64,000 bases of DNA from an uncultured Porphyromonadaceae bacterium (GTDB lineage Bacteria; Bacteroidota; Bacteroidia; Bacteroidales; Muribaculaceae), in assembly GCA_937892215.1 (NCBI GenBank), contig CALAVE010000025.1, forward strand, positions 3,516 through 67,515, written 5' to 3'. Positions 36,587 to 46,014 of this stretch are shown in pieces. A model generated the notes under the pieces. It saw nothing but the letters and a program-made list of their open reading frames with translations, was not told the DNA's origin and did not search any database. Both the position numbers and the translations under genes were made by a program. Numbering within the stretch: position 1 is the first letter of the stretch; each line of letters begins with the position of its first letter.

Positions 36587-37567
36587 ATGGCGTTAGTATC
36601 TATAATAATACCTGCTTACAATGCGGCTCCATTTATTAGCCGATGTGTGGAAAGTGCCCTGAATCAGACCTATAAGGACTGTGAAATGGTTATAGTGGAT
36701 GACGGAAGCACGGATGACACTCCTATGGTTATAGACAATCTTGCAATGGAACATAGTAACATTACGGTGGTTCATCAGGCGAACAGAGGGCTTGCTGAGG
36801 CGCGTAAAGCAGGCATTCACGCTTCAAAGGGAGACTATATAGTGCATCTTGATGCGGACGACTGGTTGACGTCGGATGCGATTGAGAAACTAATGAAGCG
36901 TTGTACGGAACTAGACCTTGATTACTGCGCCGGTATCCCCAGAGTGTATTTCTCTGAGACAAGCATAGAACCGAGCCCGCGCCCATTTACGGGGGTCTTC
37001 AATGACTGGGAGTTCCTGAACATCATTCTAACCCCAGAGGGAAATCTGCCGAGTTGGGGCTGTATTGCCAAGCGTATGTTATGGAACGATGATGTGTTTC
37101 CTCCCTCGAGCACGGTGCTGCCCAATGAAGATCTGCTATTGAATGTAGGCCTATCGAAGCGAATTAATAAAGCCGGCATTTTCAATGATTTAGTGGTGTG
37201 TTATTATTACTTGAATCCGCAATCGCTTACTGCGCTTGGCACGTTGTATAAGCAGAAATTGTGGGCAAGTTATTTCGCTTTTATACGGAGCCAATTGCTG
37301 ACACGCAGGCTCTTGGCCAAGTGTGAGCCCAAGCTTCGGTTACTAGAGGTGGACCATATAGCATTTCATATTGATAAGATAAAGACCGAGGACTCATGGA
37401 TACAGAGTGTGTATAAGTATGACTCGAAAAATTTCCCCAAGAAATACAGGATACTTCACAAACTGATTAAGCATCCGCGTATAGCAAGATTTTCGGTGAG
37501 AACTTACCAGACTCTGAAAGCAATGTTTGCAAAGAGTACCCGTATGCCGTTCAAGGCCGATAAATGA
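36587..37567 (+). CDS. Glycosyltransferase family 2
   Basis: A 326-residue GT-A fold transferase. The N-terminus SIIIPAYNAAPFISRCVESA, the nucleotide site MVIVDDGSTDDTPMVIDN and the DxD-like metal site HLDADDWLTSDAIEKL are clear. There are no strong transmembrane segments. It is the only plus-strand gene between two minus-strand polysaccharide groups, and its end is 31 bp from the end of the convergent flippase gene. The low G+C matches neighbours. Confidence 0.9.
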   Translation: MALVSIIIPAYNAAPFISRCVESALNQTYKDCEMVIVDDGSTDDTPMVIDNLAMEHSNITVVHQANRGLAEARKAGIHASKGDYIVHLDADDWLTSDAIEKLMKRCTELDLDYCAGIPRVYFSETSIEPSPRPFTGVFNDWEFLNIILTPEGNLPSWGCIAKRMLWNDDVFPPSSTVLPNEDLLLNVGLSKRINKAGIFNDLVVCYYYLNPQSLTALGTLYKQKLWASYFAFIRSQLLTRRLLAKCEPKLRLLEVDHIAFHIDKIKTEDSWIQSVYKYDSKNFPKKYRILHKLIKHPRIARFSVRTYQTLKAMFAKSTRMPFKADK

Positions 37568-37597
37568 GGAGGAATTGGTCGCCCCCCTATAATTGTG

Positions 37598-39028
37598 TTA
37601 TTGTATCAGTACCTTTTTGGCACGCAAGAGCTTGCTCTTGGCGAGCATGAACATGTCTCTCTTGAAAAAGTAGCACAGAAATCCTATAGCTATAGCATAT
37701 ACGATGCTTCCTAACAGCAATGCCAGGAAATGAGAACCGTTGAGCAGAAGACTGATTAGGTAGGCCGGACTAGCAGCGACAAGAGCAAGGAAAATATTCT
37801 TCAGGTAAATGTAGGAAAATTTCAGGAAACTTATCCCGGTTATAGAGTGTGCCTTGAATATATAGATAATAAGGGCTACAAATGCAATGACTATGTTAGA
37901 GAAAATCATGGCAAAGATACCGTAGTCAATCATTAGGAATACAAAGAGGATAATAAGCCCTTTTTCAAGCACCTGTATGTTTCGGATTACGGATGTCTTG
38001 TCATAAATTTTGAAGACAATTGCGGTGAAATTCTCAATTGGGCTTATGAGTCCAAGAATTGAGATTGCCTGCAAATATGGAATAATTGGGTACCATTTTT
38101 CAGCAAGAATACACTTAATAATGGGGGAACTCATGCAAATGAGAAAGAAGATGAGAACGGAGTTTACAAAGGTCATAGCGTTGAACGAAGAAATTATTGC
38201 ATGATTCTTCTCATCATTGTTGTTCTTCTTTGCTATGAGAATATAGGAAGTGTTGCTGATGGATATCTCAAGGGAATTGGTGGGGGTTTCCTGTATTTTC
38301 TGGGCCTGTCCCAGATAACCTGCTTCCACGAATGAATAGTATTTTCCCAAGACAAAGGTATAGATGTTTTTAGAGATTTGAATAACTGAGTAGGAAATAA
38401 ATAGATTGAAGCCGAAATTCCAGAACTTGCGGAAGCGTGACTTGTCGAATTCAAACTTGATTTTCCAGTCGGTGAATAGGACAAGTCCCAGAAAATACAT
38501 GACCGAGAAGCCTACTTGAAGTTCCACGAGCGCAAAGTATCCAAAGCCTGACATTGCCATAATTATGGCGATGCAGAGAGCCGAGGAGATAGCACCTATA
38601 TTAATTACTGCAATTAGACGAAATTGAAGTTTTGAGCGCACTTTAGCTATCTGTGCGAGTGAAAGTCCGCTGAAAACGGCACTTATTCCCATGCAAGTCA
38701 TTATGATTATAATCTCATCACGCCCGAAAAATCTTGCGATAAGTGGGGCTATCGCTATGTAAACGAGGCAAAGAGCCACCCCCATTGCAAAATTGAATAC
38801 GAATACGGTGTTGAAGTCTCGTTCACTGGGCTCCTTATACATGAGAAGGCTGTCGGCCAATCCGCAGTCAATTAGCACCCATATTACAGATGTGAAAACA
38901 GCCACTATTCCCACAAGGCCGAAGTCCGCCGGAGAAAGTATATAACTTAAGATGATGGTTCCTACGAAAGAAATTAGGTTCGTCCCAAATCGTTCAATGA
39001 AGTTCCATATGTAATATATGAGTTTCAT
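37598..39028 (-). CDS. Polysaccharide flippase, Wzx-like (MOP/MATE superfamily)
   Basis: A 476-residue polytopic inner membrane protein with about 12-14 helices, for example NLISFVGTIILSYILSPADFG at the start. Wzx proteins flip lipid-linked repeat units to the periplasm. The N-terminal LSPADFGLVGIVAVF pattern is typical of the lipopolysaccharide biosynthesis/PST family. Its start overlaps the stop of the Wzy-like gene by 4 bp (39025-39028), so the two are coupled. This gene and the next are among the more AT-rich of the window, as usual for serotype-like polysaccharide genes. Confidence 0.87.
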   Translation of the reverse strand: MKLIYYIWNFIERFGTNLISFVGTIILSYILSPADFGLVGIVAVFTSVIWVLIDCGLADSLLMYKEPSERDFNTVFVFNFAMGVALCLVYIAIAPLIARFFGRDEIIIIMTCMGISAVFSGLSLAQIAKVRSKLQFRLIAVINIGAISSALCIAIIMAMSGFGYFALVELQVGFSVMYFLGLVLFTDWKIKFEFDKSRFRKFWNFGFNLFISYSVIQISKNIYTFVLGKYYSFVEAGYLGQAQKIQETPTNSLEISISNTSYILIAKKNNNDEKNHAIISSFNAMTFVNSVLIFFLICMSSPIIKCILAEKWYPIIPYLQAISILGLISPIENFTAIVFKIYDKTSVIRNIQVLEKGLIILFVFLMIDYGIFAMIFSNIVIAFVALIIYIFKAHSITGISFLKFSYIYLKNIFLALVAASPAYLISLLLNGSHFLALLLGSIVYAIAIGFLCYFFKRDMFMLAKSKLLRAKKVLIQ

Positions 39029-40335
39029 GCAGTAGGATTATCGTTGGTTTGCGGTGCGTGGATGGACTGAGGCCATGACTGGGCGATAAAATAAAGGAAG
39101 AACAACTCCATATATGCATTCCGCAAAGAGTCGGTGTAAAGGTAAAGCAGCAGGATGGAGAAGAGGATGAAAAGTTGCAGGTTGTTGTCGCGCTCTAAAA
39201 TTTTGTCTTGCGGAACTAAAATCAGCCAGATGAAAAATGCCAAGGTGAGCATCAGCCCAATGAATCCCACTTGAATAATTACGTGGAATGCGTAGGGAAC
39301 TGTACCGATAAATAGCCATTTGTAATCGTTGAAAAAGTCGGAGTCTGGGACGATTGTACCGCCCTTGAAGTGCCCCACGCCATACCCGACAAGCTGATGC
39401 CCCGGATTCTCCTCGAACACCTCTTCCAGAAGAAGAAACTTGGTGAAGCGAGGAATGTCCTCAACTTCATCTGAATCGTTATCTACAAGCCATTTGGCGT
39501 ATTTCTCGTTGTCATCACCATCCGCTATAAGATATCCTTCTATGTAGTAGTCAAGGGAGAATACATCACCCATGCTGCCTCCGGTAGCCACAACGTAGGC
39601 AGTGGCACCACCCCATAGTAACAGCAGTAATACCGGAACCGCGAAGATAAGCCGGATGAAGATTTTGCGGTTGATGGGGATGATGAGCAAGAAGTACAAG
39701 GCCAGAAACAGGAAACTGATTTTGGTCTCGTTTAGGAACGTTGGAATAAGCAGAAGAATCAGGATGAAATTGTCGGAAATGCTCTTAAGCAATCGGTCTG
39801 GGTCGATGCGCTTCTGCAGCAGATAGAACGACGACGCGTAGATTAGCGTGGAGATGATGCCGGAATGCCAGTTGCCCAGCGAGCCGCCCACGTGGTCGCC
39901 CGCTCCGTAGCGTATGAATTGCTCCACTATGCAAAACACCTGTATTACGAGGAATATGAACAGCGACTTGTCGAAAGATGCCGTGAAGTCCTGCCACTGT
40001 CTCTCGTCCTGCATGAAGTAGCGCAGGATGGGCATGATGAAGATGTATGCTATGAAGTCGCGCATCCCGTTGAGATAGAACAGCAGGTCCATCCCGTTGA
40101 AGATGATTGTTGTGACGGCAGTGAACGCCAAGGCGATGGTGGCGATAATCAGGTCGCGTTTGTCCCTGATGGTGATCAGCCCCAGAATCACAATCACTGC
40201 GTCAAAGAGCAGGTTGATGTAGGATGTCAGTTCACCCAATGGTGGTATAATCTCATCAGCTACAAAGCACCAAGTAAGTCTTATCCACAGGGCTGTGAAC
40301 AAGACTTGCTTTATGAACTGGCTGCGGTCTGACAT
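39025..40335 (-). CDS. O-antigen/capsule polymerase, Wzy-like membrane protein
   Basis: A 436-residue polytopic protein with about ten helices and a large hydrophilic loop (residues ~235-320, rich in Asp and Glu: YLIADGDDNEKYAKWL). This topology is that of Wzy polymerases and WaaL ligases, which share little sequence. It lies between the Wzx-like and Wzc-like genes, which favours Wzy. A conserved GVGHFKGG in the loop and a His after it could be catalytic. The assignment rests on topology and neighbours more than on motifs. Confidence 0.72.
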   Translation of the reverse strand: MSDRSQFIKQVLFTALWIRLTWCFVADEIIPPLGELTSYINLLFDAVIVILGLITIRDKRDLIIATIALAFTAVTTIIFNGMDLLFYLNGMRDFIAYIFIMPILRYFMQDERQWQDFTASFDKSLFIFLVIQVFCIVEQFIRYGAGDHVGGSLGNWHSGIISTLIYASSFYLLQKRIDPDRLLKSISDNFILILLLIPTFLNETKISFLFLALYFLLIIPINRKIFIRLIFAVPVLLLLLWGGATAYVVATGGSMGDVFSLDYYIEGYLIADGDDNEKYAKWLVDNDSDEVEDIPRFTKFLLLEEVFEENPGHQLVGYGVGHFKGGTIVPDSDFFNDYKWLFIGTVPYAFHVIIQVGFIGLMLTLAFFIWLILVPQDKILERDNNLQLFILFSILLLYLYTDSLRNAYMELFFLYFIAQSWPQSIHAPQTNDNPTA

Positions 40336-40365
40336 GATGTGATGGCGATTCAGCAGAGGTCCTTG

Positions 40366-42684
40366 TTAATCATCAGAAAATCCGTAGCCGTAACTGTGCG
40401 ACTGATTGAGCTTGGTGTCGTTGAGTACCACGGCCGGATTGGGTAACTGTCCGCGCTGCATAGCCTCGTTGAACACATGGAGGACACTGCGCTTGGTGTA
40501 GTTGGCTCTGGTAACGAATATTGTTGCGTGCGAGAACTTCGACAGTGAGAATGTGTCGCTTATGATTCCTATCGGGGCCGAGTCAACGATGACGATGTCG
40601 TAGGCCTCGCAGAGGTCCTTGAACAGTTGCTCCGTGCGGTCGCTGTTAAGCAGTTCCGATGGATTGGGAGGAATGGCTCCGCCCACAAACACGTCTAGGT
40701 TGTCGATGCCGTTCACCGTCTGTGCCAGGTCGGAAATCACGCTCCTGTTCTGTGACAGATAGGAAGTGACACCAGGCATTTCTTTGAGGTTCAGCACTTC
40801 AGCGAGTTTGGGATTGCGGATATCCATACCCACAAGGGCCACTCGCTTACCCAGAAGGGCGAACGACGCTGCTATGTTGGCGCTTACGAAGGATTTACCC
40901 TCACCGCTCACCGTGGATGTGACAAGAACCACCTTGTCGTCGTCAGAAGGTAGCATGAACTGGAGGTTGTTGCGCACCAGTTTGAACAGTTCCACAATTG
41001 AGGAATTCTTGCCTGGCAGAACCACGAGTTGGCTCGAGTGGGTGTTGTTACATATTTCGCCCAGAATAGGAGCCTTGGTGAGTGAGGCAAGTTCCTCCTG
41101 AGTTGAGAACTTGGTGTTGAGCAAGTTCTTGAGGTAGAGGACCACGATGGGAATCAATAGACCCAGTAGCAGAGCCAGCCCTATGACGAGGGTTGACTTG
41201 GGGCTGTCGGGTTTGGTCTGTGAGTAGGGCTTGTCGATAACTCTGCCCTTAGGTGCCGTGGCCGCCAGTGTGAGAGAGTTCTCCTCACGTTTTTGCAGCA
41301 GGAACGTGTATAGCGCGTTCTGGATTCCCTGCTCGCGGTAGAGGTCCAGCACCTGACGCTCTTGCGAAGGCATATTACTCATCTGTCCCAGTGAGGAACT
41401 GCTTATGCTCTTTGCCTGGGCTATCTGTACCTGAAGCGCGCTAAGCGTGTTGTCTATGCCGTGCACCACGTTGTTTCTCATGTGGTCAATCTGTGCGTCC
41501 AGTTCCTGCAGGGCCTGATTGTTGGGCAGTGCGCTGCCTTCCAGTTTCATGCGCTTCATGATAAGACCGTTGTAGGCGGCGATTGAGCCGGAGGCCGAGG
41601 TGGAGTCGGCGCTGAACGGAATGTAGGCGTACTTGTTTTCAGGATTCTTGACAAAATCTTTTATCATGGCCACTATCCTGTAGCGTGTTTCCAGTGTTAT
41701 GGCACGTTGTGCGGCATATTCCTGCTTGGTAATCACGGCCTTAGCCTGCTGGGTCGGGTCCACTATGTTGTTTTTGCGCTTAAAGTCCTCGATGTTCGAT
41801 TCGCTCTTGGCCAGGTCCTTATAGATTATTGCCAGACGCTCGTCAATGAATTTGCCGGTATTCAGCGCGTTGTCGTTTTTCTCTTGCTGGTTGCGGTCGT
41901 TGTAGATGCGCTCCAGGGTGTTGAGGATATCCTTACCGCGTTTCTTGTTGGTGTCGGCCACGCGTATATAGATTACGTTCGCTTTCTTCGACGCCAGTTT
42001 CACAAACATCTTGGTGAGCAGGTATTCCGACATCATGTCGTTACCCGACACAGCCACGTTAATGGCCACTTCCTTGCCGGGAACGAAATGCTTGGTTTTT
42101 TTCACCACGTAAATGCCGTAAGGGGTCTTAACGGTGGTGGGTAGTTCTTGGTTGTTAAGTGAAGTTAGCGTGGTGAACAGGCCTTTTTTCACCGTTATGT
42201 CGGCTTTACCTGATTCTTTTAACTTAATCTTGAACTGTAACGCTGTGGAAAGCGTGTCGAAGAGTTCGGCCGGGGCGTCGAGTTCCACCGGTGAGGTGTT
42301 GTAATGGTTTACCTTCTTCAGCAAGTTCTTCTTCTCAAAGTAGGAACGGTTCAGTTTCAGTTCACTAATCACCTCCTTGCGTATCTCATGTGAATTGATT
42401 ACGAAAACCTCATCATCCACCTTCGACCCCCCAAGTCCGCCTGTGAGGTTCTTCAATATTGCCGCCGATGACCCTGTGGCGCCACCGGATTTCTCGTCGT
42501 TGATAAGGATGTTGGAGATGATTAGGTAGGTGTTTGGTGTGCGATACAGGTACAGCCCTGCCACAAGGAGGCAGAATACTATTGATGCCAGAAACAGCCA
42601 CCAATACTTGGCATATTTGCTGAGCAGGGCGCTGAAGTCGATATATTGCTGTGGATTCTCGTTGTATTTAGTGTTTTCGTTCAT
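40366..42684 (-). CDS. Polysaccharide co-polymerase/tyrosine autokinase, Wzc-like
   Basis: A 772-residue inner membrane protein with a Wzz-type periplasmic domain between two helices (about residues 28-50 and 490-515) and a C-terminal BY-kinase domain. The kinase has Walker A SGEGKSFVSANIA, Walker A' VALVGMDIRNP and Walker B DIVIVDSAPIG. The C-terminal tyrosine cluster that is autophosphorylated in E. coli Wzc is short here (SHSYGYGFSDD, two tyrosines). It controls chain length and export with the Wza-like protein encoded upstream (36 bp gap between the coding ends). Confidence 0.92.
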   Translation of the reverse strand: MNENTKYNENPQQYIDFSALLSKYAKYWWLFLASIVFCLLVAGLYLYRTPNTYLIISNILINDEKSGGATGSSAAILKNLTGGLGGSKVDDEVFVINSHEIRKEVISELKLNRSYFEKKNLLKKVNHYNTSPVELDAPAELFDTLSTALQFKIKLKESGKADITVKKGLFTTLTSLNNQELPTTVKTPYGIYVVKKTKHFVPGKEVAINVAVSGNDMMSEYLLTKMFVKLASKKANVIYIRVADTNKKRGKDILNTLERIYNDRNQQEKNDNALNTGKFIDERLAIIYKDLAKSESNIEDFKRKNNIVDPTQQAKAVITKQEYAAQRAITLETRYRIVAMIKDFVKNPENKYAYIPFSADSTSASGSIAAYNGLIMKRMKLEGSALPNNQALQELDAQIDHMRNNVVHGIDNTLSALQVQIAQAKSISSSSLGQMSNMPSQERQVLDLYREQGIQNALYTFLLQKREENSLTLAATAPKGRVIDKPYSQTKPDSPKSTLVIGLALLLGLLIPIVVLYLKNLLNTKFSTQEELASLTKAPILGEICNNTHSSQLVVLPGKNSSIVELFKLVRNNLQFMLPSDDDKVVLVTSTVSGEGKSFVSANIAASFALLGKRVALVGMDIRNPKLAEVLNLKEMPGVTSYLSQNRSVISDLAQTVNGIDNLDVFVGGAIPPNPSELLNSDRTEQLFKDLCEAYDIVIVDSAPIGIISDTFSLSKFSHATIFVTRANYTKRSVLHVFNEAMQRGQLPNPAVVLNDTKLNQSHSYGYGFSDD

Positions 42685-42720
42685 TTCTTGCTTTGTGATT
42701 AGTGAAACTGAAAGACGCGC

Positions 42721-43539
42721 TTACTTGCGAACGGCAAGGGCGATTACCAGCGATGCAATCACCGAAGCCGCACTCACTACGGTGGATATCACCGATAGTT
42801 TGAAGGCGTTGTTCTGGTTGTATTTAGAGTTGTCAACTTTTATCTTGTTCGGGGTTACGTAGATAGCATCGTTCTGCTTTAGCAGGAAATAGGGCGACGA
42901 AACCACGTTGCTGTTGGTGAGGTCCAGTTTGTGATAGGTCTTGCTGCCGTTCTCGTCACGAATGACGATAACGTTGTCGCGGCGGGCGAATTCGGTGAGG
43001 TCACCGGCCTCAGCCAGCGCGTCGAACACCGAGAAATGCTTCTTAGTCACCTGCACCCGCCTGGGCTCTTTCACCTCGCCCAGCACATTCACGAAGAAGT
43101 TAACCAGTTGCACGTTCACGTATGGGTCTTTCACACTCATCGCCACTTGTGCCCTGATGCCGTCGGCAATCTGCTCGGTGGTCTGTCCGTTGACGTGGAT
43201 TCTCCCCAGCACCGGGAAAATGATGTATCCGTCGCTGCCCACTATATAGGTTTGCTGCGAAGGCTGCGTCGTGGCGTTTATCGATGCCCTTTTTGCCGGA
43301 TTGGCCAGCGGTAGGTTGTATATGGCCGTGGCTTCGGGTGATGACGAGGTTACCGTTATGAGCAACTCGTCGTCGGGGGCTATGAGGATTTCACGGCTGG
43401 TGGCCGGGCTGGTCATCAGTGTCCCGTCGGGAATGTTCTCCAAGTCCTTAAAGTAGGCAAGTGTGTTCTCTTTGTTCGAAGAGCACGATGCGAGCACTAT
43501 GGCGCACGATGCAATGATGAAAGTGTGGAAATACTTCAT
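42721..43539 (-). CDS. Polysaccharide export outer membrane lipoprotein, Wza-like
   Basis: A 272-residue lipoprotein. The start at 43539 (MKYFHTFIIASCAIVLASCS) opens directly into a lipoprotein signal with the lipobox LASC, giving a mature Cys19; the extension to 43575 is not needed. It has Poly_export and SLBB domains (ISREILIAPDDELLITVTSS; VGSDGYIIFPVLGRIHVNGQ; INVLG-like VNVLGEVKEPRRVQV), and a C-terminal hydrophobic helix (about residues 245-270), as in other Bacteroidetes Wza. It forms the outer membrane channel for the polysaccharide made by the neighbouring genes. Confidence 0.92.
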   Translation of the reverse strand: MKYFHTFIIASCAIVLASCSSNKENTLAYFKDLENIPDGTLMTSPATSREILIAPDDELLITVTSSSPEATAIYNLPLANPAKRASINATTQPSQQTYIVGSDGYIIFPVLGRIHVNGQTTEQIADGIRAQVAMSVKDPYVNVQLVNFFVNVLGEVKEPRRVQVTKKHFSVFDALAEAGDLTEFARRDNVIVIRDENGSKTYHKLDLTNSNVVSSPYFLLKQNDAIYVTPNKIKVDNSKYNQNNAFKLSVISTVVSAASVIASLVIALAVRK

Positions 43540-43660
43540 TACGCTTAGTTGTCTTATTTTTTCAATATTATTCATTAATATTTTTAACGTGAGCGTGCGC
43601 GTTTTATTATATAAATACTGTTATTTTTTGCGTCAGGGCTGGAGATTGGGAAAAAATGAT

Positions 43661-43668
43661 TAATTTTG
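43661..43668 (+). promoter_or_regulatory. -7 promoter element of the GT2-acyltransferase run
   Basis: TAATTTTG fits TAnnTTTG, 33 bp before the GT2 start at 43701. It would drive the whole plus-strand group up to 48127. No clear -33 element is seen. Confidence 0.6.
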
Positions 43669-43700
43669 TTGTTTTGAAATTGGAGAAAAGGCTTTGACTG

Positions 43701-44888
43701 ATGAATTTTACTTTAGATATTGAAACTTTTGCTATCGGCTCGCTTGTCCTGGGAGTTCTGTTCGCGGCAATTTATGCCCTGTGGCAGTGGAGCCGTGTGT
43801 CCAGAGTAAAGAAGTATGTGCGCGCCGAAGCGCTGAGAAGTTATCGCTCTGAATACTCGCTACCGTCGGTTTCGGTGGTGGTCTATGCACACGACGACGC
43901 TCCGTGGCTTGAACGTAATCTGCCCAAATTGCTCGCGCAGCGCTACGCGGCCGAATATGAGGTGATTGTGGTGGACGATGGCTCGTGGGACAATACTGGC
44001 GACGTGGTGAGCGGACTGATGGCTACCGATAGCCGTCTGCGGCTTACGTTCACACCTCACGCGGCGCGTGGACTGTCGCGAAAGAAACTGTCGCTGATGA
44101 TAGGCATAAAGGCGGCGCGCCACGACGTGGTGGTGATTACCAATGCCAATTGCGAGCCGGCCGGAGACGAGTGGCTGCTGAACGTGGCGCGTAACTTCGT
44201 GGATGGCGTTGATGTGGTGGTGGGGTATTCTCATCCTTGCTATGAGGCCGACAAGGGATTGTGGCGACGTTACCGCGTGTGGGACACGGTGCGTGTGGGC
44301 GCGCAGTACGTTTGCAGTGCGGTGAAAGGCCGCGTCTATCGTGGCACAAGCCACAATTTGGCGTTCCGCAAGAAACTGTTTTTCGACCGTGGCGGTTACG
44401 CGCGTTCGGCCGGACTGAAATGGGGCGAGGACGACGTGTGGCTCAGGAGTGTGATCAAGCCGGGAAATTCCAGGGTGGAACTTTTGCCCGACTCTGTGGT
44501 GACAACCCATTACGATAACAGCAGACGTGCTTACAGGGAACTGAAACTGCGCCGTGATTTCACGTCTCGCTTTGTGCGTCGCAAGCAGTTTGTGACACAG
44601 GGCTTTATGTCGTGGATTAACTATCTGCGTGTGGCATCGCTCATCGCTGCGGCGGTGCTGGCGGTGCCGGCCGCAAACTGGTGGGTGCTTGGCGCCGCGG
44701 TGCTGGTGTGGATTTGTGCCGTAGTTTCCAATGTCCTGTCTTACAACGCTATGGCTCGTTTGCTGCAGGCTCCGCGTCTGTTCCTGAGCGTACCTTTGTT
44801 GGCTCTGTGGACACCGCTGGTGAATCTGCGTTACAGGATTATGGGCCGAAAGGCGCGCAAGAGTTATTACACTATGACGCTGGAGTAA
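43701..44888 (+). CDS. Membrane glycosyltransferase family 2
   Basis: A 395-residue enzyme with an N-terminal transmembrane helix (about 10-35) and two or three more at the C-terminus (about 315-370). The GT2 core is clear: SVVVYAHDDAPWLERNLPKL, VIVVDDGSWDNTGDVV and the acceptor region LKWGEDDVWLRSVI (ED of the catalytic base). This arrangement is that of processive or lipid-linked GT2 enzymes. It starts a new plus-strand unit that diverges from the Wza-like gene and is followed by three acyltransferases. Confidence 0.88.
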   Translation: MNFTLDIETFAIGSLVLGVLFAAIYALWQWSRVSRVKKYVRAEALRSYRSEYSLPSVSVVVYAHDDAPWLERNLPKLLAQRYAAEYEVIVVDDGSWDNTGDVVSGLMATDSRLRLTFTPHAARGLSRKKLSLMIGIKAARHDVVVITNANCEPAGDEWLLNVARNFVDGVDVVVGYSHPCYEADKGLWRRYRVWDTVRVGAQYVCSAVKGRVYRGTSHNLAFRKKLFFDRGGYARSAGLKWGEDDVWLRSVIKPGNSRVELLPDSVVTTHYDNSRRAYRELKLRRDFTSRFVRRKQFVTQGFMSWINYLRVASLIAAAVLAVPAANWWVLGAAVLVWICAVVSNVLSYNAMARLLQAPRLFLSVPLLALWTPLVNLRYRIMGRKARKSYYTMTLE

Positions 44889-44898
44889 GAATCAGATT

Positions 44899-46014
44899 GT
44901 GAGCACACAGCGGGAAAACATAGAATTTTTCACATCATGGCGCGGCGTGGCTGCGCTGGCCACGTTTTTTATCCACAACGGCTACAAGGACTCTGTCTGC
45001 ATGATAGGGTGGTCCAGCATGACGCTCTTCTTCGCGATGAGCGGATTTCTGATGATGATGCACCACGACCGTGACGAATTGCGCCGCACGGGTCTCGCCG
45101 GATTCTATACGAAACGTCTGTGGAAGGTGTATGCTCTGCACTGGCTGTCGCTGGCGGCATTGCTCCTGCTCATATTATGGCACCGTGGTGATTTCGGCTA
45201 CACTCCGGCTCTCTTGCCCAATTTTCTGCTGATACATTGCTACTTCCCATCAAAGGACATATTCATGTCCTATAACGGGGTTACGTGGTTCCTGAGCGGA
45301 ATAGTGCTGTGTTATCTGTGCTATCCGTTCTTGCTCAGGGATGTGAGCAGTGCGGTTCGACGCCTGATTATAGTGGTGACGGCGGTGTGCTATGCGTCTG
45401 TGGCGGCAAGGGCCGATGCCCACGGTGCTGTCTATCTCTATGTGTTTCCGCCGCTTCGTATGGTGGAATTCATGATTGGCATGGAGGCTTACATACTCTA
45501 TCGGAACATCGGGAAACTGAAGGTTAGCCGCCTGCAAGCCACCGTTATCGACTTGACGTTGCTGGCCGTCTATGTGGCGCTGTTAATCTTCGGAAAGAGT
45601 GGCTTGTGCCATGAGAACTACCTGTATTCGCTATTGTGGTGGCCGCTTGCTGCGGTGATGTGTGTGCTGGTGCCATGCCTTAGCGGAAGGGAAGGCGCCT
45701 TGGGGCGGCTTCTCACCTCCAAGCCGCTGATTTGGCTGGGGAAGATCAGTCTGGAGATTTTCTTGTTCCACGGCCCCATCGCGGTGATCGTGGCATATTT
45801 CGTGATTCCTGTGGTGAACAAGGCAGGGGGCGGCTTCTTCGACGAATACTTGCTGAATCTGCCAGTACTGGCTTGGGTCTATCTTCCGTTCACCATTGTG
45901 GGCTCATGGCTGATACACAAGTATGTGACTGTGCCGCTTGAGCGGAAGTTCAAGGGGTGGTGGAATGCGCGATTTGCTGAAAACGAGCCTGATATAGAAA
46001 AAGGAAACCGGTAA
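44899..46014 (+). CDS. Acyltransferase 3 (first of a tandem triplet)
   Basis: A 371-residue inner membrane O-acyltransferase with about ten helices, starting at a GTG 10 bp after the GT2 stop. It shows FFTSWRGVAALATFFIHNGY (the N-terminal R and H of the family), SMTLFFAMSGFLMMMHHDRD and YTKRLWKVYALHWLSL. The stop codon overlaps the ATG of the next gene, TAATG. It probably adds acetyl or another acyl group to the polysaccharide. Confidence 0.88.
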   Translation: MSTQRENIEFFTSWRGVAALATFFIHNGYKDSVCMIGWSSMTLFFAMSGFLMMMHHDRDELRRTGLAGFYTKRLWKVYALHWLSLAALLLLILWHRGDFGYTPALLPNFLLIHCYFPSKDIFMSYNGVTWFLSGIVLCYLCYPFLLRDVSSAVRRLIIVVTAVCYASVAARADAHGAVYLYVFPPLRMVEFMIGMEAYILYRNIGKLKVSRLQATVIDLTLLAVYVALLIFGKSGLCHENYLYSLLWWPLAAVMCVLVPCLSGREGALGRLLTSKPLIWLGKISLEIFLFHGPIAVIVAYFVIPVVNKAGGGFFDEYLLNLPVLAWVYLPFTIVGSWLIHKYVTVPLERKFKGWWNARFAENEPDIEKGNR